A DNA stretch of 64,000 bases, taken from contig NZ_JAGHZS010000011.1 in NCBI RefSeq assembly GCF_017745275.1, positions 1 through 64,000 of the forward strand, given 5' to 3'. Made by a program: the position numbers and the translations under genes. The stretch is from Chitinophaga sp. Its GTDB lineage: Bacteria > Bacteroidota > Bacteroidia > Chitinophagales > Chitinophagaceae. This document shows, one piece after another, positions 19,712-30,715 of the stretch. Within the stretch, counting starts at the first letter, position 1, and each line of letters opens with the position of its first letter. The notes under the pieces were generated by a model. The model saw only the letters and a list, made by a program, of their open reading frames with translations, searched no databases and was not told where the DNA came from.

Positions 19712-21850
19712 TTATTCGTTAATATTTCTATCCGGTGGTGTTGCCTTCAGCAGGTGCTGCACAAAAAAATCGCGGCGCTTTATACGGCCATAAGGGCCGC
19801 CATCACTATGTCCCATCCCGGGTACCGGTAAAAACTCAAAGGTTTTTCCTTTTTTGATGAGTGCGTCAATCACCCGGTAAGTAGATTCCGGCGGCACATT
19901 GGTATCCGCTTCTCCTACTATGAGTAGCAGGTTTCCCTGTAGCTTACCGGCATTGGTGATGTTGGATTGTTCTTCATAATGTTTGTCTAACGGGTATCCC
20001 ATCCATTGTTCATTCCACCATTGTTTATCTACCCGGTTATCATGACAGCCACAGGAGGCCACTGCAGCTTTATAAAACTCCGGATGAAAGAGGAGTCCGC
20101 CGAGGGCATTTTGTCCACCTGCAGAAGTGCCGTATAGCCCTACCCTGCTGGTATCCACGAAGGAGTACTGGCGGGCCAGGGCTTTGATCCATAGCATACG
20201 ATCCGGGAAGCCGGCGTCCACCAGGTTTTTCCAGCATACATCATGAAATGCTTTAGAGCGGTTGGCAGTGCCCATACCATCTATTTGCACCACAATAAAG
20301 CCCAGATCCGCGAGCGCCTGCATATCAGAATAATAGCTCATAAAGCTTTTGGGTACATAGGCATCCTGCGGACCTGCATAAATATTTTCTACTACCGGGT
20401 ATTGCTTGTTGGGATCCATGTTGGAAGGGCGGCACATGATGCCCCAGATATCTGTTTTGCCATCGCGCCCCTTTGCTGCAAATGGTACCGGGAAAGGTAC
20501 GCCGGTGGCCTGCCACGCGCTGACATCTGCTTTTTCCAACGTGGTAATCAGTTTTCCGTCGCCGGTACGGCGCAACTCATTTACCGGAGGCACATTTACC
20601 TGCGAATATTTATCTATATAAAATTTTTTATCGGGAGAAAAGAAAACGAGGTGATTACCGGTGGCCGGAGTAAGATCCAGCAGCTTACTGCCATCGAAGC
20701 GGATACGATAATAGTGGATGAAATAAGGATCTTCTCCATTGTTTCTGCCACTGCCACGGAACCATATTTCTCTTTTCACAGCATCTACGCTATCGATGTC
20801 CCGCACAACCCAATCACCTTTGGTCACTTCATTTTTTATTTCGCCGGTGAGCGTATTTACCAAGTAGAGATGCTGCCAGCCGTCTTTTTCAGAGGTCCAT
20901 AGCAGTTCGTTGGTTTCGGGAAGATAGTGTGTATATATCCGTGACTCATAAATAAAGGTGGTTGTTTTTTCCTCCAATACCGTACGGGTGTTACCGTTAG
21001 TAGCGTCCACTTCTATAATGCGGAAGCGCTGATGGCCGCGGTCTGGTTTCTCGTAAAGAAAATAACGGTTATCGGCATGGCGCCAGTGTAACACCGGGGT
21101 ATCAAAGAAATCGATGATAGGCGTATTGACTTTGATGGTGGTTTTGGCGACCGGGTTAAACACGTACATTTCGTAGGTGGTAAACGGGTCTCCTGGCTGC
21201 TTGTACGGTTGTGAGCGGAGTTGTCCGCGGGAGGTACCCGGCACACTTGTTAACACATAATATACAGCGGAATCTTCTACGGGGTGAATACGATAGCCTA
21301 CCAGGTGTTTGCTGTCGGGCGCCCAGGCGAGGGCGCCATAATAGTCTTTCGCTGTATCGCCATCATGTGTAAAAGGTGTCAGGCTGCCATCTTTCAGCGA
21401 CCTTATATATACATTCCCCTGGATGCTGGTGGCAACCCACTGCTTGTCGGGCGAAATACTGTCGGTGGCGAAGCTTTCCCAGCGACTGGGTTCCCGGTGC
21501 TGGAAAGGTCGGGGGCCGGTTGTTTTTCCTGATAAATTTGCAATTTTTGCAGTATCCGTTATTACCTCTTTTTTCCCGGTCAGGGCATTCACAAGATAAT
21601 AAGTTTTTGTGCTGTCTTTGTTATCGGCCCTATACCAAAATGCGTTACCATCCGGTAACCAGTTGGCATCTACGTTATGCCGGAACACCGTTCTACGGGT
21701 AATGGTATCCAGTCGCTGCATATTACGATAGCGCTGCAATATTTCCGCATGTGCAGGTAGGTAGGGAGTTGGCTGGCTTTGTTGCGCAGTAAGCATTACC
21801 GGTGCAAGACCTGGTAGTGCCAGAAAGAAAAGGAATTTCAGGTACCTCAT
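19712..21850 (-). CDS. S9 family peptidase (dipeptidyl peptidase IV-like)
   Basis: GLYGTSAGGQNALGG nucleophile motif, GEADTNVPPEST, GMGHSDGG. Confidence 0.92.
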   Translation of the reverse strand: MRYLKFLFFLALPGLAPVMLTAQQSQPTPYLPAHAEILQRYRNMQRLDTITRRTVFRHNVDANWLPDGNAFWYRADNKDSTKTYYLVNALTGKKEVITDTAKIANLSGKTTGPRPFQHREPSRWESFATDSISPDKQWVATSIQGNVYIRSLKDGSLTPFTHDGDTAKDYYGALAWAPDSKHLVGYRIHPVEDSAVYYVLTSVPGTSRGQLRSQPYKQPGDPFTTYEMYVFNPVAKTTIKVNTPIIDFFDTPVLHWRHADNRYFLYEKPDRGHQRFRIIEVDATNGNTRTVLEEKTTTFIYESRIYTHYLPETNELLWTSEKDGWQHLYLVNTLTGEIKNEVTKGDWVVRDIDSVDAVKREIWFRGSGRNNGEDPYFIHYYRIRFDGSKLLDLTPATGNHLVFFSPDKKFYIDKYSQVNVPPVNELRRTGDGKLITTLEKADVSAWQATGVPFPVPFAAKGRDGKTDIWGIMCRPSNMDPNKQYPVVENIYAGPQDAYVPKSFMSYYSDMQALADLGFIVVQIDGMGTANRSKAFHDVCWKNLVDAGFPDRMLWIKALARQYSFVDTSRVGLYGTSAGGQNALGGLLFHPEFYKAAVASCGCHDNRVDKQWWNEQWMGYPLDKHYEEQSNITNAGKLQGNLLLIVGEADTNVPPESTYRVIDALIKKGKTFEFLPVPGMGHSDGGPYGRIKRRDFFVQHLLKATPPDRNINE

Positions 21851-21873
21851 ATGTGATGCGGATCTGCTGTAAA

Positions 21874-21894
21874 TAAATGTATTATAGACAATTA
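21874..21894. promoter_or_regulatory. Imperfect operator-like palindrome TAAATGT-N7-ACAATTA
   Basis: One mismatch from the sites at 11145, 17828 and 42827; upstream of the S9 peptidase. Confidence 0.4.
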
Positions 21895-22043
21895 TAAAAA
21901 ACAGGTGCTGGTCTGTTTTTTTTTAAAAGTACTACGCACAAATCGGAGTTTTTAAACGATTTTTAATAACTTGTTCTCATATCTTCACCTAATTTCGGCG
22001 ATAAATCCCTGAAAGGTGTTAAAAAAAGAATAATGTAAAGTAC

Positions 22044-22952
22044 ATGAAAGTATTACAGTTTACAATACCTGTAGCGCACGACAAAACCATTATCACACAA
22101 AAAGATTCGCTGCCGGCTTTCTATCCGCACCTGCACCGGCATGAAGAAATCCAGCTCACCTGGATACAGCATGGCCATGGAACGTTAATAGTAGAGAACA
22201 ATATGCATGCATTCTGGTCAAATGAAATTTACTGGATAGGCAGTAATCAGCCCCATGTATTAAAGAGCGAGGAATTGCCGTTTGGAAGTAAGAACAAGAA
22301 GAATGTGCAGGCATTGACATTATTTTTTAACCCGGAGGGTAAACTGTCGCCGTTATTTGAATTACCGGAATTTAAGAAGATCAGGACGTTTGTAGAGCAG
22401 TCGCGCAACGGGTTTAAAGTTCCGGAAGCGCATATACTGGATATTTCCAGCCGTATGCTGAAGATTCACCAGTCGCAGGGCATTGCGCAGTTCCTGGCAT
22501 TTGTGGAGCTGATGAATTTCTTTCTGACCATCAAAGGGCTGGAGCCATTGATTACGGGGTCCCGCTTATCGGCGGTGAATGAGCAGGAAGGTATCCGCAT
22601 CGGGTATATCTATAATTATATTATGCAGCACTATGATACTGAAATAAAGCTGGAAGATATTGCCCGCGAGGCGCATATGACGCCACAGGCATTTTGCCGT
22701 TATTTCAAAAAACATACCCGCTTAACGTTCGTATCTTTCTTAAACGAGGTACGCATCAATGAAGCCTGCAAAAAGCTGGCGGGTGGCTCATTCGACAGCA
22801 TCGCCACGGTTGCTTACAATTGTGGCTTCAATAGTATCGCCAACTTCAACCGGGTATTTAAAAGTATTACCGGGAAATCACCCCGTAGTTATTTGCGGGA
22901 ATATGAACAATTGGATCATACTCCGGACGGAGCAACTACAAAATCTGCATAG
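22044..22952 (+). CDS. AraC family transcriptional regulator
   Basis: Cupin-like N-terminus; two C-terminal HTHs (IAREAHMTPQAFCRYFKKHT, VAYNCGFNSIANFNRVFK). Confidence 0.92.
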   Translation: MKVLQFTIPVAHDKTIITQKDSLPAFYPHLHRHEEIQLTWIQHGHGTLIVENNMHAFWSNEIYWIGSNQPHVLKSEELPFGSKNKKNVQALTLFFNPEGKLSPLFELPEFKKIRTFVEQSRNGFKVPEAHILDISSRMLKIHQSQGIAQFLAFVELMNFFLTIKGLEPLITGSRLSAVNEQEGIRIGYIYNYIMQHYDTEIKLEDIAREAHMTPQAFCRYFKKHTRLTFVSFLNEVRINEACKKLAGGSFDSIATVAYNCGFNSIANFNRVFKSITGKSPRSYLREYEQLDHTPDGATTKSA

Positions 22953-23032
22953 TATTGGTCAATAAGCGAATAGAATTGCCAGCAAAGTAACAGTAGATTT
23001 AAGGTGATATCAACCAAACTACTATCGTTACT

Positions 23033-24481
23033 ATGTCAGACATTCCTTCGTTCAAGCCGTCTATCAAGCTGCTGGATGCCACGATGATCGTGGCGGGCAG
23101 TATGATAGGCTCCGGAATTTTTATTGTTAGTGCCGACATTACCCGTCACACCGGCAGTGCCGGCTGGTTGCTGCTGGTATGGGCTATCACCGGCTTTATG
23201 ACACTCACCGCAGCATTAAGCTATGGTGAACTGAGCAGCATGTTTCCCCGTGCCGGCGGACAATATGTATACCTGAAAGAGGCATATAACCCTATGACGG
23301 CATTCTTATATGGCTGGAGCTTTTTCACCGTTATACAAACGGCCACCATAGCCGCCGTAGGTGTAGCCTTTGCCAAATTCACCGCTTATCTGCTACCGGT
23401 ATTCAGTGAAGAACATATATTAATGGACCTGGGATTTATCCAGGTAAGTGCTGCACAGTTACTTTCCATTATGGTGATTGTGCTGCTAACCTATATGAAT
23501 ACACGGGGTATTGAAGGAGGCAAAACGATTCAAACTACTTTTACGCTAACGAAGCTGGTAAGCCTGGCAGCATTAATCATTTGCGGATTGGTGGCATTAA
23601 AGCCGGCTGTATGGGCGGCCAACTGGGAGCATGCCTGGCACCTGCATCCGCTGATTGCCGGCGCCAGTGGTCCCTCCTATTCCCTTATGGCGGCATTGGG
23701 CGCTATCGCAGCAGCCATGGTAGGATCTGTATTCAGCAGTGACTCCTGGCATAATGTGGCTTTCGTAGCCGGTGAAATAAAAAATCCGCGACGTAACATC
23801 GGGTTGAGTCTTTTCCTGGGAACAGCCATTGTGACCTTGATTTACCTGCTCACCAATATCACCTATCTCGCGGTATTACCATTACCAGATATTGCCCAGG
23901 CGCCGAAAGACCGGGTAGCAGTGTCCGTATCACAGGCTGTACTCGGAAATGCCGGCACCGTTGTTATCGCTGCCATGATTATGATATCCACCTTTGGGTG
24001 CAACAACGGACTGATACTGGCGGGAGCGCGGGTGTATCATACGATGGCGAACGACGGTGTATTTTTCAAAAAAGCAGGCACGTTAAATAAGGCGGCCGTA
24101 CCGGCATTTGCATTGTGGATTCAATGTGTGCTGGCCTGTGTGTGGTGTTTAAGCGGCAGGTATGGCGACTTACTCGATATGATTTCTTTTGTAGTAGTGG
24201 CATTCTACATGCTAACGATTGCCGGAATTTTTGTGCTTCGCCGGCAACGTCCGGACGCAGACCGACCGTATAAAGCGGTTGGATATCCTGTATTGCCTGT
24301 GTTGTATATTTTGATGGGGCTGGCTTTTTGTAGTTTATTATTTATTTATAAACCACGGTTTACCTGGCCGGGAATGATTATTACGCTGGCAGGTATCCCG
24401 GTGTATTACCTGGCTAACAGGCGGCAACAGCATCAGGGGACACGGGTCTCCCCTCCAAAAGAAAAAGTACCTTCCAACTAA
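23033..24481 (+). CDS. APC family amino acid permease
   Basis: GSMIGSGIFIVSADI motif, 12 TM-like segments. Confidence 0.93.
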   Translation: MSDIPSFKPSIKLLDATMIVAGSMIGSGIFIVSADITRHTGSAGWLLLVWAITGFMTLTAALSYGELSSMFPRAGGQYVYLKEAYNPMTAFLYGWSFFTVIQTATIAAVGVAFAKFTAYLLPVFSEEHILMDLGFIQVSAAQLLSIMVIVLLTYMNTRGIEGGKTIQTTFTLTKLVSLAALIICGLVALKPAVWAANWEHAWHLHPLIAGASGPSYSLMAALGAIAAAMVGSVFSSDSWHNVAFVAGEIKNPRRNIGLSLFLGTAIVTLIYLLTNITYLAVLPLPDIAQAPKDRVAVSVSQAVLGNAGTVVIAAMIMISTFGCNNGLILAGARVYHTMANDGVFFKKAGTLNKAAVPAFALWIQCVLACVWCLSGRYGDLLDMISFVVVAFYMLTIAGIFVLRRQRPDADRPYKAVGYPVLPVLYILMGLAFCSLLFIYKPRFTWPGMIITLAGIPVYYLANRRQQHQGTRVSPPKEKVPSN

Positions 24482-24498
24482 TCTACCTACGTTTTTCA

Positions 24499-24528
24499 AG
24501 GGGCTGATAAATCAGCCCCTTTTTTATT
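24499..24528 (+). terminator. Intrinsic terminator after the APC permease
   Basis: AGGGGCTGA-taaa-TCAGCCCCT then T-tract. Confidence 0.9.
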
Positions 24529-24875
24529 TTGCCCGCCATAAGCGTCTGCCATACGCCTTCTCAACTGTTAATACATAATTAATCCACTATCAGTACCAGT
24601 TAAAAAACTATACTGCTACATTTGTAAAATTCATTACCTTTCTGGCCAAGTACGGTGTATGTAGTCATGTGAGTGAGCCAACCATTTTTTCATCATCATT
24701 TTTGCAGCCCAGTGAAAAACTAAAAAACAAACCTACAACAGGCAATATTGAAAAAACGATTTAGCAAAAATTATTCATTCACAACCAAAACCAGTAATTC
24801 AGTAAACAATCAACAGACAGGCCGTAATCTGTACAAATTCACGTTTATCTAATTCACTTCTTTATTCATCAAATT

Positions 24876-27800
24876 ATGAGGTATTCATTCACTGGAAAAT
24901 TATGCTTTCTAATGGTCTTCCTATTGGCAGTCACCAGCGCTGCAATAGCCCAGAAGACCATTACCGGAAAAGTTACCGGAGCGGCAGACGGCGCAGGTCT
25001 GCCTGGTGTAAATGTATTAGTGCCGGGCACCAGCAATGGCACCAGTACAGATGCAAAAGGGAACTATAGCCTTTCTTTACCGTCAGGTGCTAAATCGGTT
25101 TTGTTCTCGTTTATCGGCTACGAGCCGCAAACAATCACGGTCGGCGACAAGAGCGTGATTAACGTATCTCTGAATGCTACCACAAAAGGATTGGGAGAAG
25201 TTGTAGTAGTAGGTTACGGTACCCAAACCCGTCGCGACGTTACCGGAACCATCGCTTCCGTTAAAGGTTCCGACATCAAAAACCTGCCGGTACCCGACGC
25301 TGCTTCTGCCATACAGGGCCGCGTAACCGGCGTAGACATCGTTCGCTCTGATGGAGCACCCGGCAGCACCCCGTCTATTCGTATACGCGGTACCGGTACC
25401 ATCAACAACGCCGATCCACTCGTGATTATCGATGGTATCCCCGCCACCGGCCTGAATGATGTAAACCCTAACGACATCGCCTCCATGGAAATCCTGAAAG
25501 ATGCCTCTTCCTCTGCGATATATGGTACCCGTGCCGCCAATGGCGTGGTGATCATCACCACTAAAAAAGGCAACTACGGCGAAAAATTAAAAGCATCTGT
25601 CAATGTATACCGCGGTATTTCCAATACCATCCGCTATATTCCATTGCTCACCGCTCCTGACCTGGCTATGCTGAAACAGGAACGCGCTACCAACGATGGC
25701 GGCGCTGTAGACCCGATCTGGAAAGATCCTTACTACGCTACCCAACGGACCGACTGGCAACGCGCCCTCCTCCGCTCCGGTAACGTTACAAATGCAGACG
25801 TTAGCTTACGCGGTGGTAACGCCAGCTCCAACTACATGCTGAGCGCAGGTTACTACGATGAAAACGGTCTCATTGTTAACTCCTATTTCAAACGCTACTC
25901 TGTACGCATCAACTCAGAACACAAGCTGGGCAAACGTTTCAAAGTAGGTGAAAATATGCAGTTGACCTATAAACAAAACTCCGGCCCGGATACTTATTCT
26001 TCCCAGACTGGTCTTATCTTCAGCGCACTCCGCTTCAACCCTGCTATCCCGGTACACAACCCTGATGGCAGCTACGGTAGCTCCAAAGCCAGCAATGAAC
26101 TGGGTGATATCAACAACCCCGTATATACCGCTGAAACCACCGACCAGTGGGGTAAAACCTACCGCATGCTGGCCAGCGTATACGGAGAACTGGAAATTAC
26201 CGATGGTCTTACCCTCCGCGCCAACTACGGCTTCGATGGTAATATCTACAACGAGTATAACTTCGCTCCTAAAGTACTGGATCAAACCCGTGCCCGTGAC
26301 CATGCCGAATTATTCAACCGCAGCACTACGGAAAATAACCAGCTGAGCGAAATCTTCATGACGTATAACAAGTTCTTTAACCAGGTACACCACATCACGT
26401 TTACCGGTGGTTATTCCCAGCAAACCTACAATGGCTCTTTCTTCCGCGCTGACCGCTGGGGCTTCAACGACGAATCTCCTGATCAACGTGTACTGAGCAA
26501 TGGTAACGATATCCACGATGCACAAGGTAACTTCAAACCTGCCAACGCTATCGCTTCCGGCTTTGTAAGAGGCTTCTATGGCTATAAAGAAAAATACCTG
26601 CTGACCGTTACCTTCCGCGCAGATGGTTCCTCCCGGTTTGCACCTGATCAACGCTGGGGTTACTTCCCAGCTTTCTCTGCAGGATGGCGCGTTTCAGACG
26701 AAACCTTCTTCAAGGAAAACGTGAAAGTGGTCAGCAACCTGAAAATCACCGGTGGCTGGGGACAACTGGGTAACCAAAACGTGGCCGACTTCCAATACCT
26801 CGCACCTGTTCTCAAAGACAGACGATATAACTTCGGCGATATGCCGTTCACCGGTATCTGGAATGCCAGTCTCGCTAACCCTAACATCACCTGGGAAAAA
26901 GCGGCTATGACCAACATCAGCCTGGAAGCCGGTTTCTTCGACAACAAACTGAATACCACCATTACCTGGTTTAACAAGAACACCCGCGACATGCTGGTAC
27001 CCGCACCGGAAATGGATCTCCACGGTACTGCCACTATCCCCGATCGTAACATCGGTCAGTTGAACAACAAAGGCTGGGAAGTAGAAGTAGGCTACCAGGG
27101 CGGTAACCACGGTTTCCGCTACAATGTGAGCGCTAACGCTTCCTTCATCAAAAATGAAGTCACCAAATTATACGATCCTTCTTCTTACATCGGCTCTACA
27201 CCGTATGGCAGACAAGGAGTAGAAATTTCCCGCACTTATGTAGGTCAGCCGCTGGCATCTTACTATGGCTGGAAAACTGATGGTATCTATCAAACTGCCG
27301 CCGACATCCAGAACGATGCTAACGTGGCACATGATCCTAATAAAGATAAAATCAAACCAGGTGATGTTCGTTTCCTCGACATCAACGGCGATGGTATTGT
27401 AGACGACAAAGACCGTGTAAACCTGGGCAGCCCGAATCCTAAAATGGTATACGGTATCCAGGCCAGCGGCAGCTACAAAGGCTTTGACCTGAGCCTCTCC
27501 TTTGCCGGTGTAAGCGGTGTTAAACTGTACAACGCAGACAAAATGCAAGGCATGGACCCTACCTATTCCTACAACATGTATGCAGAAGCGTTAAACCGCT
27601 GGCATGGTGCAGGTACCAGCAACAGCGTACCACGTATGTCTAAAAACGATGACAATCGCAACGCCCGCGTATCTGACCGCTTTGTAGAAAATGGTAGTTA
27701 CTTCTCCCTGAAAAATGTTTCCCTGGGATATACTATTCCGTCTAAATTATGGGGTCGCAGCGGTATCTCCGATATCCATGTATACGTAGCCGCACAAAAC

Positions 27801-27944
27801 CTGTTTATCCTGACGCCTTATACAGGTTTGACTCCGCAGCTGGGATACAATGGTACACCGGATGGTAACAGACAACGTGGTGTAGACGTAGCCGCGTATC
27901 CACAGGCACGGACTTATACTTTCGGTGCTACCCTTAACTTTTAA
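24876..27944 (+). CDS. SusC/RagA family TonB-linked outer membrane protein
   Basis: Carboxypeptidase-like N-terminus, MEILKDASSSAIYGTRAANGVVIITTKKG. Confidence 0.97.
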   Translation: MRYSFTGKLCFLMVFLLAVTSAAIAQKTITGKVTGAADGAGLPGVNVLVPGTSNGTSTDAKGNYSLSLPSGAKSVLFSFIGYEPQTITVGDKSVINVSLNATTKGLGEVVVVGYGTQTRRDVTGTIASVKGSDIKNLPVPDAASAIQGRVTGVDIVRSDGAPGSTPSIRIRGTGTINNADPLVIIDGIPATGLNDVNPNDIASMEILKDASSSAIYGTRAANGVVIITTKKGNYGEKLKASVNVYRGISNTIRYIPLLTAPDLAMLKQERATNDGGAVDPIWKDPYYATQRTDWQRALLRSGNVTNADVSLRGGNASSNYMLSAGYYDENGLIVNSYFKRYSVRINSEHKLGKRFKVGENMQLTYKQNSGPDTYSSQTGLIFSALRFNPAIPVHNPDGSYGSSKASNELGDINNPVYTAETTDQWGKTYRMLASVYGELEITDGLTLRANYGFDGNIYNEYNFAPKVLDQTRARDHAELFNRSTTENNQLSEIFMTYNKFFNQVHHITFTGGYSQQTYNGSFFRADRWGFNDESPDQRVLSNGNDIHDAQGNFKPANAIASGFVRGFYGYKEKYLLTVTFRADGSSRFAPDQRWGYFPAFSAGWRVSDETFFKENVKVVSNLKITGGWGQLGNQNVADFQYLAPVLKDRRYNFGDMPFTGIWNASLANPNITWEKAAMTNISLEAGFFDNKLNTTITWFNKNTRDMLVPAPEMDLHGTATIPDRNIGQLNNKGWEVEVGYQGGNHGFRYNVSANASFIKNEVTKLYDPSSYIGSTPYGRQGVEISRTYVGQPLASYYGWKTDGIYQTAADIQNDANVAHDPNKDKIKPGDVRFLDINGDGIVDDKDRVNLGSPNPKMVYGIQASGSYKGFDLSLSFAGVSGVKLYNADKMQGMDPTYSYNMYAEALNRWHGAGTSNSVPRMSKNDDNRNARVSDRFVENGSYFSLKNVSLGYTIPSKLWGRSGISDIHVYVAAQNLFILTPYTGLTPQLGYNGTPDGNRQRGVDVAAYPQARTYTFGATLNF

Positions 27945-27965
27945 TTCACGGGAACTTTAAATTAA

Positions 27966-29441
27966 ATGACTATGCAACGGATGAAACATATATTTTTAGC
28001 AAGTGCCTTCCTGTTGGCAGGTTGTAAGAGTGTGCTGGATGTACAGCCCAAAGGTAACTACACCACCGGTAACTACTGGCGTAACCAGAGTGATGCCTTA
28101 GACGGCGTTACAGGTATGTATAATGTGCTGCTGGAAGAAGATTATACCGGCTTTAACGAGTTTGTATTCGATAACTGCTCCGATGACCAGGTACGCGGTG
28201 GTGACCACGGCTATGACGGTGCTATTGAAGATTTCTCCTACGATGCTACCACCTATAGTGTAAGAGTTGGCTGGAGATGGAAATATGAAACCATTAACCG
28301 CGCTAACAACGTATTGATCTACGTTCCCAAAATCACGGACATAGACCCGGCTATCAAAGCCCGTTGCCTCGGTGAAGCGCATTTCTTCCGAGCCTTTGCC
28401 TACTGGCGTTTGCTGCTCATCTATGGAGATGCCCCCATGGTAACCGAAGATGATGTACTGAAATCCAACTACAAAAAACCTAAAGTAAGCGCCGACGAAC
28501 TGCGCAAACAAATTGAAACAGACCTGCTGGCTGCGGCTGATCAACTGCCTGAATCTTACGGCGATGCCGACAAAGGCCGTGTAAGCAAAGGTACTGCCTG
28601 GGGGCTGCTGTGCAAGCTGTACATGAACTGGGAAAAGCTGGACAAAGCGATTGAAGTGGGTAGCAAAGTAGTTAGCAATGCAAACTATGCGTTAGCACCT
28701 AACTATGCCGACAATTTCAGCGTAGCTACCGGTAATAATTCAGAAATGCTGATGGCAGTTCAAACCGTAGATGGTAACGGCTACTCCGATTTCATTACCT
28801 ACCATGCTCCACGTAACTGGAATGGATGGAGCTTCTTCTATCCTACCAAAGGACTGGTAGATGAATTTGAAGCAGGTGACCCCCGCAAAAATATCTGCAT
28901 CATGCAACCCGGCGATAAAGTAAACATCGGTACCGGTATTGCTACTTACAATGCAGATGCTTCCTGGAGCGGTTATCACTATAAAAAATTCTGTTCCTGG
29001 AAACCTTCCGGTGGCCTGGATTATTCCCTGAAAACGCCGTTAATGCGTTCTTCAGATATCTACCTGCTGGTGGCGGAAGCCAAGATCCGCCTGAATGGTG
29101 CGGGTGCCGGTGATGTTGAAATCAATAAAGTACGCAGACGCGCCTCTGCTGCATTAAAGCCAGTTATTGGCGGTGGCATGAAAGAACTGATGCATGAGCG
29201 CCGCGTAGAATTATGTGGCGAAAACGAGCGTCACCAGGATTTAATCCGTTGGGATAAAGCGAAACTGGTAGATATTGTATCGCTATACAAACAACCTAAG
29301 CTGGCATATGATAATACTCAAATTATCAATGGAGGTGCTCCAAGAACGTTTGCACGTCCTAAGAACTACTACTTCCCAATGCCACAGCAGGAAATAGACA
29401 GAAGCCAGGGCTTGCTGATACAGAATCCGAATTTCAAGTAA
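27966..29441 (+). CDS. RagB/SusD family nutrient uptake outer membrane lipoprotein
   Basis: Lipobox LLAGCKS, LDVQPKGNYTTGNYW, AHFFRAFAYWRLLLIYGDAP. Confidence 0.95.
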   Translation: MTMQRMKHIFLASAFLLAGCKSVLDVQPKGNYTTGNYWRNQSDALDGVTGMYNVLLEEDYTGFNEFVFDNCSDDQVRGGDHGYDGAIEDFSYDATTYSVRVGWRWKYETINRANNVLIYVPKITDIDPAIKARCLGEAHFFRAFAYWRLLLIYGDAPMVTEDDVLKSNYKKPKVSADELRKQIETDLLAAADQLPESYGDADKGRVSKGTAWGLLCKLYMNWEKLDKAIEVGSKVVSNANYALAPNYADNFSVATGNNSEMLMAVQTVDGNGYSDFITYHAPRNWNGWSFFYPTKGLVDEFEAGDPRKNICIMQPGDKVNIGTGIATYNADASWSGYHYKKFCSWKPSGGLDYSLKTPLMRSSDIYLLVAEAKIRLNGAGAGDVEINKVRRRASAALKPVIGGGMKELMHERRVELCGENERHQDLIRWDKAKLVDIVSLYKQPKLAYDNTQIINGGAPRTFARPKNYYFPMPQQEIDRSQGLLIQNPNFK

Positions 29442-29559
29442 GCATAAAGCAGAAAGCTTAAAGCAAAAAGCTATTGAGGCGATTGACCATTGCGAATATT
29501 ATATACGCTTTGATCAATCGCCTCAATAGCTTTTTGCTTTAAGCTTTCTGCTTTATGCT
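29441..29559. repeat. Heptad-armed inverted repeat, stop-to-stop
   Basis: AGCATAA AGCAGAA AGCTTAA AGCAAAA AGCTATTGAGGCGATTGA exactly matches the reverse complement of the right arm; overlaps both flanking stop codons. Confidence 0.95.
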
Positions 29560-30715
29560 ATTTAGTAGAGAATTTGTACACTGTAGTCTGCGAAAACGTT
29601 TCTCCCGGTTTCAGGATTACATTCGGGAAAGATGGCTGATTAGGTGAATCAGGGAAATGTTGTGTTTCGAGGCAGAGCGCTGCATGTTGCACATATTTCT
29701 GGCCATTGCGTGTATTTGTCAGTTTACCATCCAGGAAATTGCCGGTATAAAACTGCATACCTGGCTGGGTGGTAGCAACTTCCATATAACGGCCGCTGGC
29801 AGGGTCATACAGTGTAGCCACTGTTTCCAGCACACCTTCTTTCTTATCCAATACCCAGTTGTGGTCATAGCCACCTTTTACCTTGTCGATATCCGCACCA
29901 ATTTTCTTTGGAGAAGTAAAATCCATCGGGGTTCCTTTCACTGCCTCCAGTTTACCGGTAGGAATCAGCTTATCAGTTACAGGGGTATACTGATTGGCTT
30001 TCAACGATAACTCATGTCCCAGGATGGTGCTGTCTTTACCGGCTGACAGGTTAAAGTAAGCGTGGTTGGTGAGGTTCACCGGGGTTGGTTTATCGGTGGT
30101 AGCTTTATAAGTAATCTGCAGTGCATTGTCTGGTGTGAGTGTATACACTACGGTTGCCTGTAAATTACCGGGATATCCTTCTTCCCCGTCTTTACTGTTA
30201 TACACCAGTTGCAGGCTGCTATCACCGGCTTGTGTAGCGGCCCATACCACTTTATCAAATCCTTTCAATCCACCATGGAGACTATTACCATTGTTGTTAG
30301 GTGCCAGGGTATATTCCTTACCATCCAGTTTAAATTTGGCATTGGCAATCCTGTTGGCATAGCGGCCAATCAGTGCGCCGAAGTATGGTTGTCCTTTTTG
30401 CTGGTAGCCGGACAGGGAGTCGTAAGATAATACCACGTTTCCTTTTTGTCCCTGTTTATCAGCGGTAATGATATCTGTGATGGTACCACCATAGTTCAGA
30501 ATTTTCACTTCCATGCCATTGGCATTCTTCAGGGTATATTGCAACACATCCTGACCATCCACCTGGCCGAAGTGAACAGCGCCTGATGCAGGCGTAGTAG
30601 TTACAGCAGTGGAGTCCTTACCTTCTTCATTCTTAGCAGCATTGTTGTTACAGGAAGCCAGCAGGGTTCCACCGGAAATTATTAGAGCAGTCATAGCCTT
30701 TAAATTCATGTCCAT
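29558..30715 (-). CDS. galM: Aldose 1-epimerase (galactose mutarotase), lipoprotein
   Basis: GRYANRIANAKF, NNNGNSLHGG, NLTNHAYFNLS, lipobox. Confidence 0.9.
   Translation of the reverse strand: MDMNLKAMTALIISGGTLLASCNNNAAKNEEGKDSTAVTTTPASGAVHFGQVDGQDVLQYTLKNANGMEVKILNYGGTITDIITADKQGQKGNVVLSYDSLSGYQQKGQPYFGALIGRYANRIANAKFKLDGKEYTLAPNNNGNSLHGGLKGFDKVVWAATQAGDSSLQLVYNSKDGEEGYPGNLQATVVYTLTPDNALQITYKATTDKPTPVNLTNHAYFNLSAGKDSTILGHELSLKANQYTPVTDKLIPTGKLEAVKGTPMDFTSPKKIGADIDKVKGGYDHNWVLDKKEGVLETVATLYDPASGRYMEVATTQPGMQFYTGNFLDGKLTNTRNGQKYVQHAALCLETQHFPDSPNQPSFPNVILKPGETFSQTTVYKFSTK

Noticed and set aside
24482-24875. Riboswitch in the long susC leader
   Set aside because: A TACATTTG box at 24617 implies a leader of about 250 nt, but no recognisable riboswitch core or strong paired element was found.
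26660-27110. Long minus-strand ORFs inside the susC gene (130 and 138 aa)
   Set aside because: Antisense shadow ORFs of a high-confidence SusC; no motifs.
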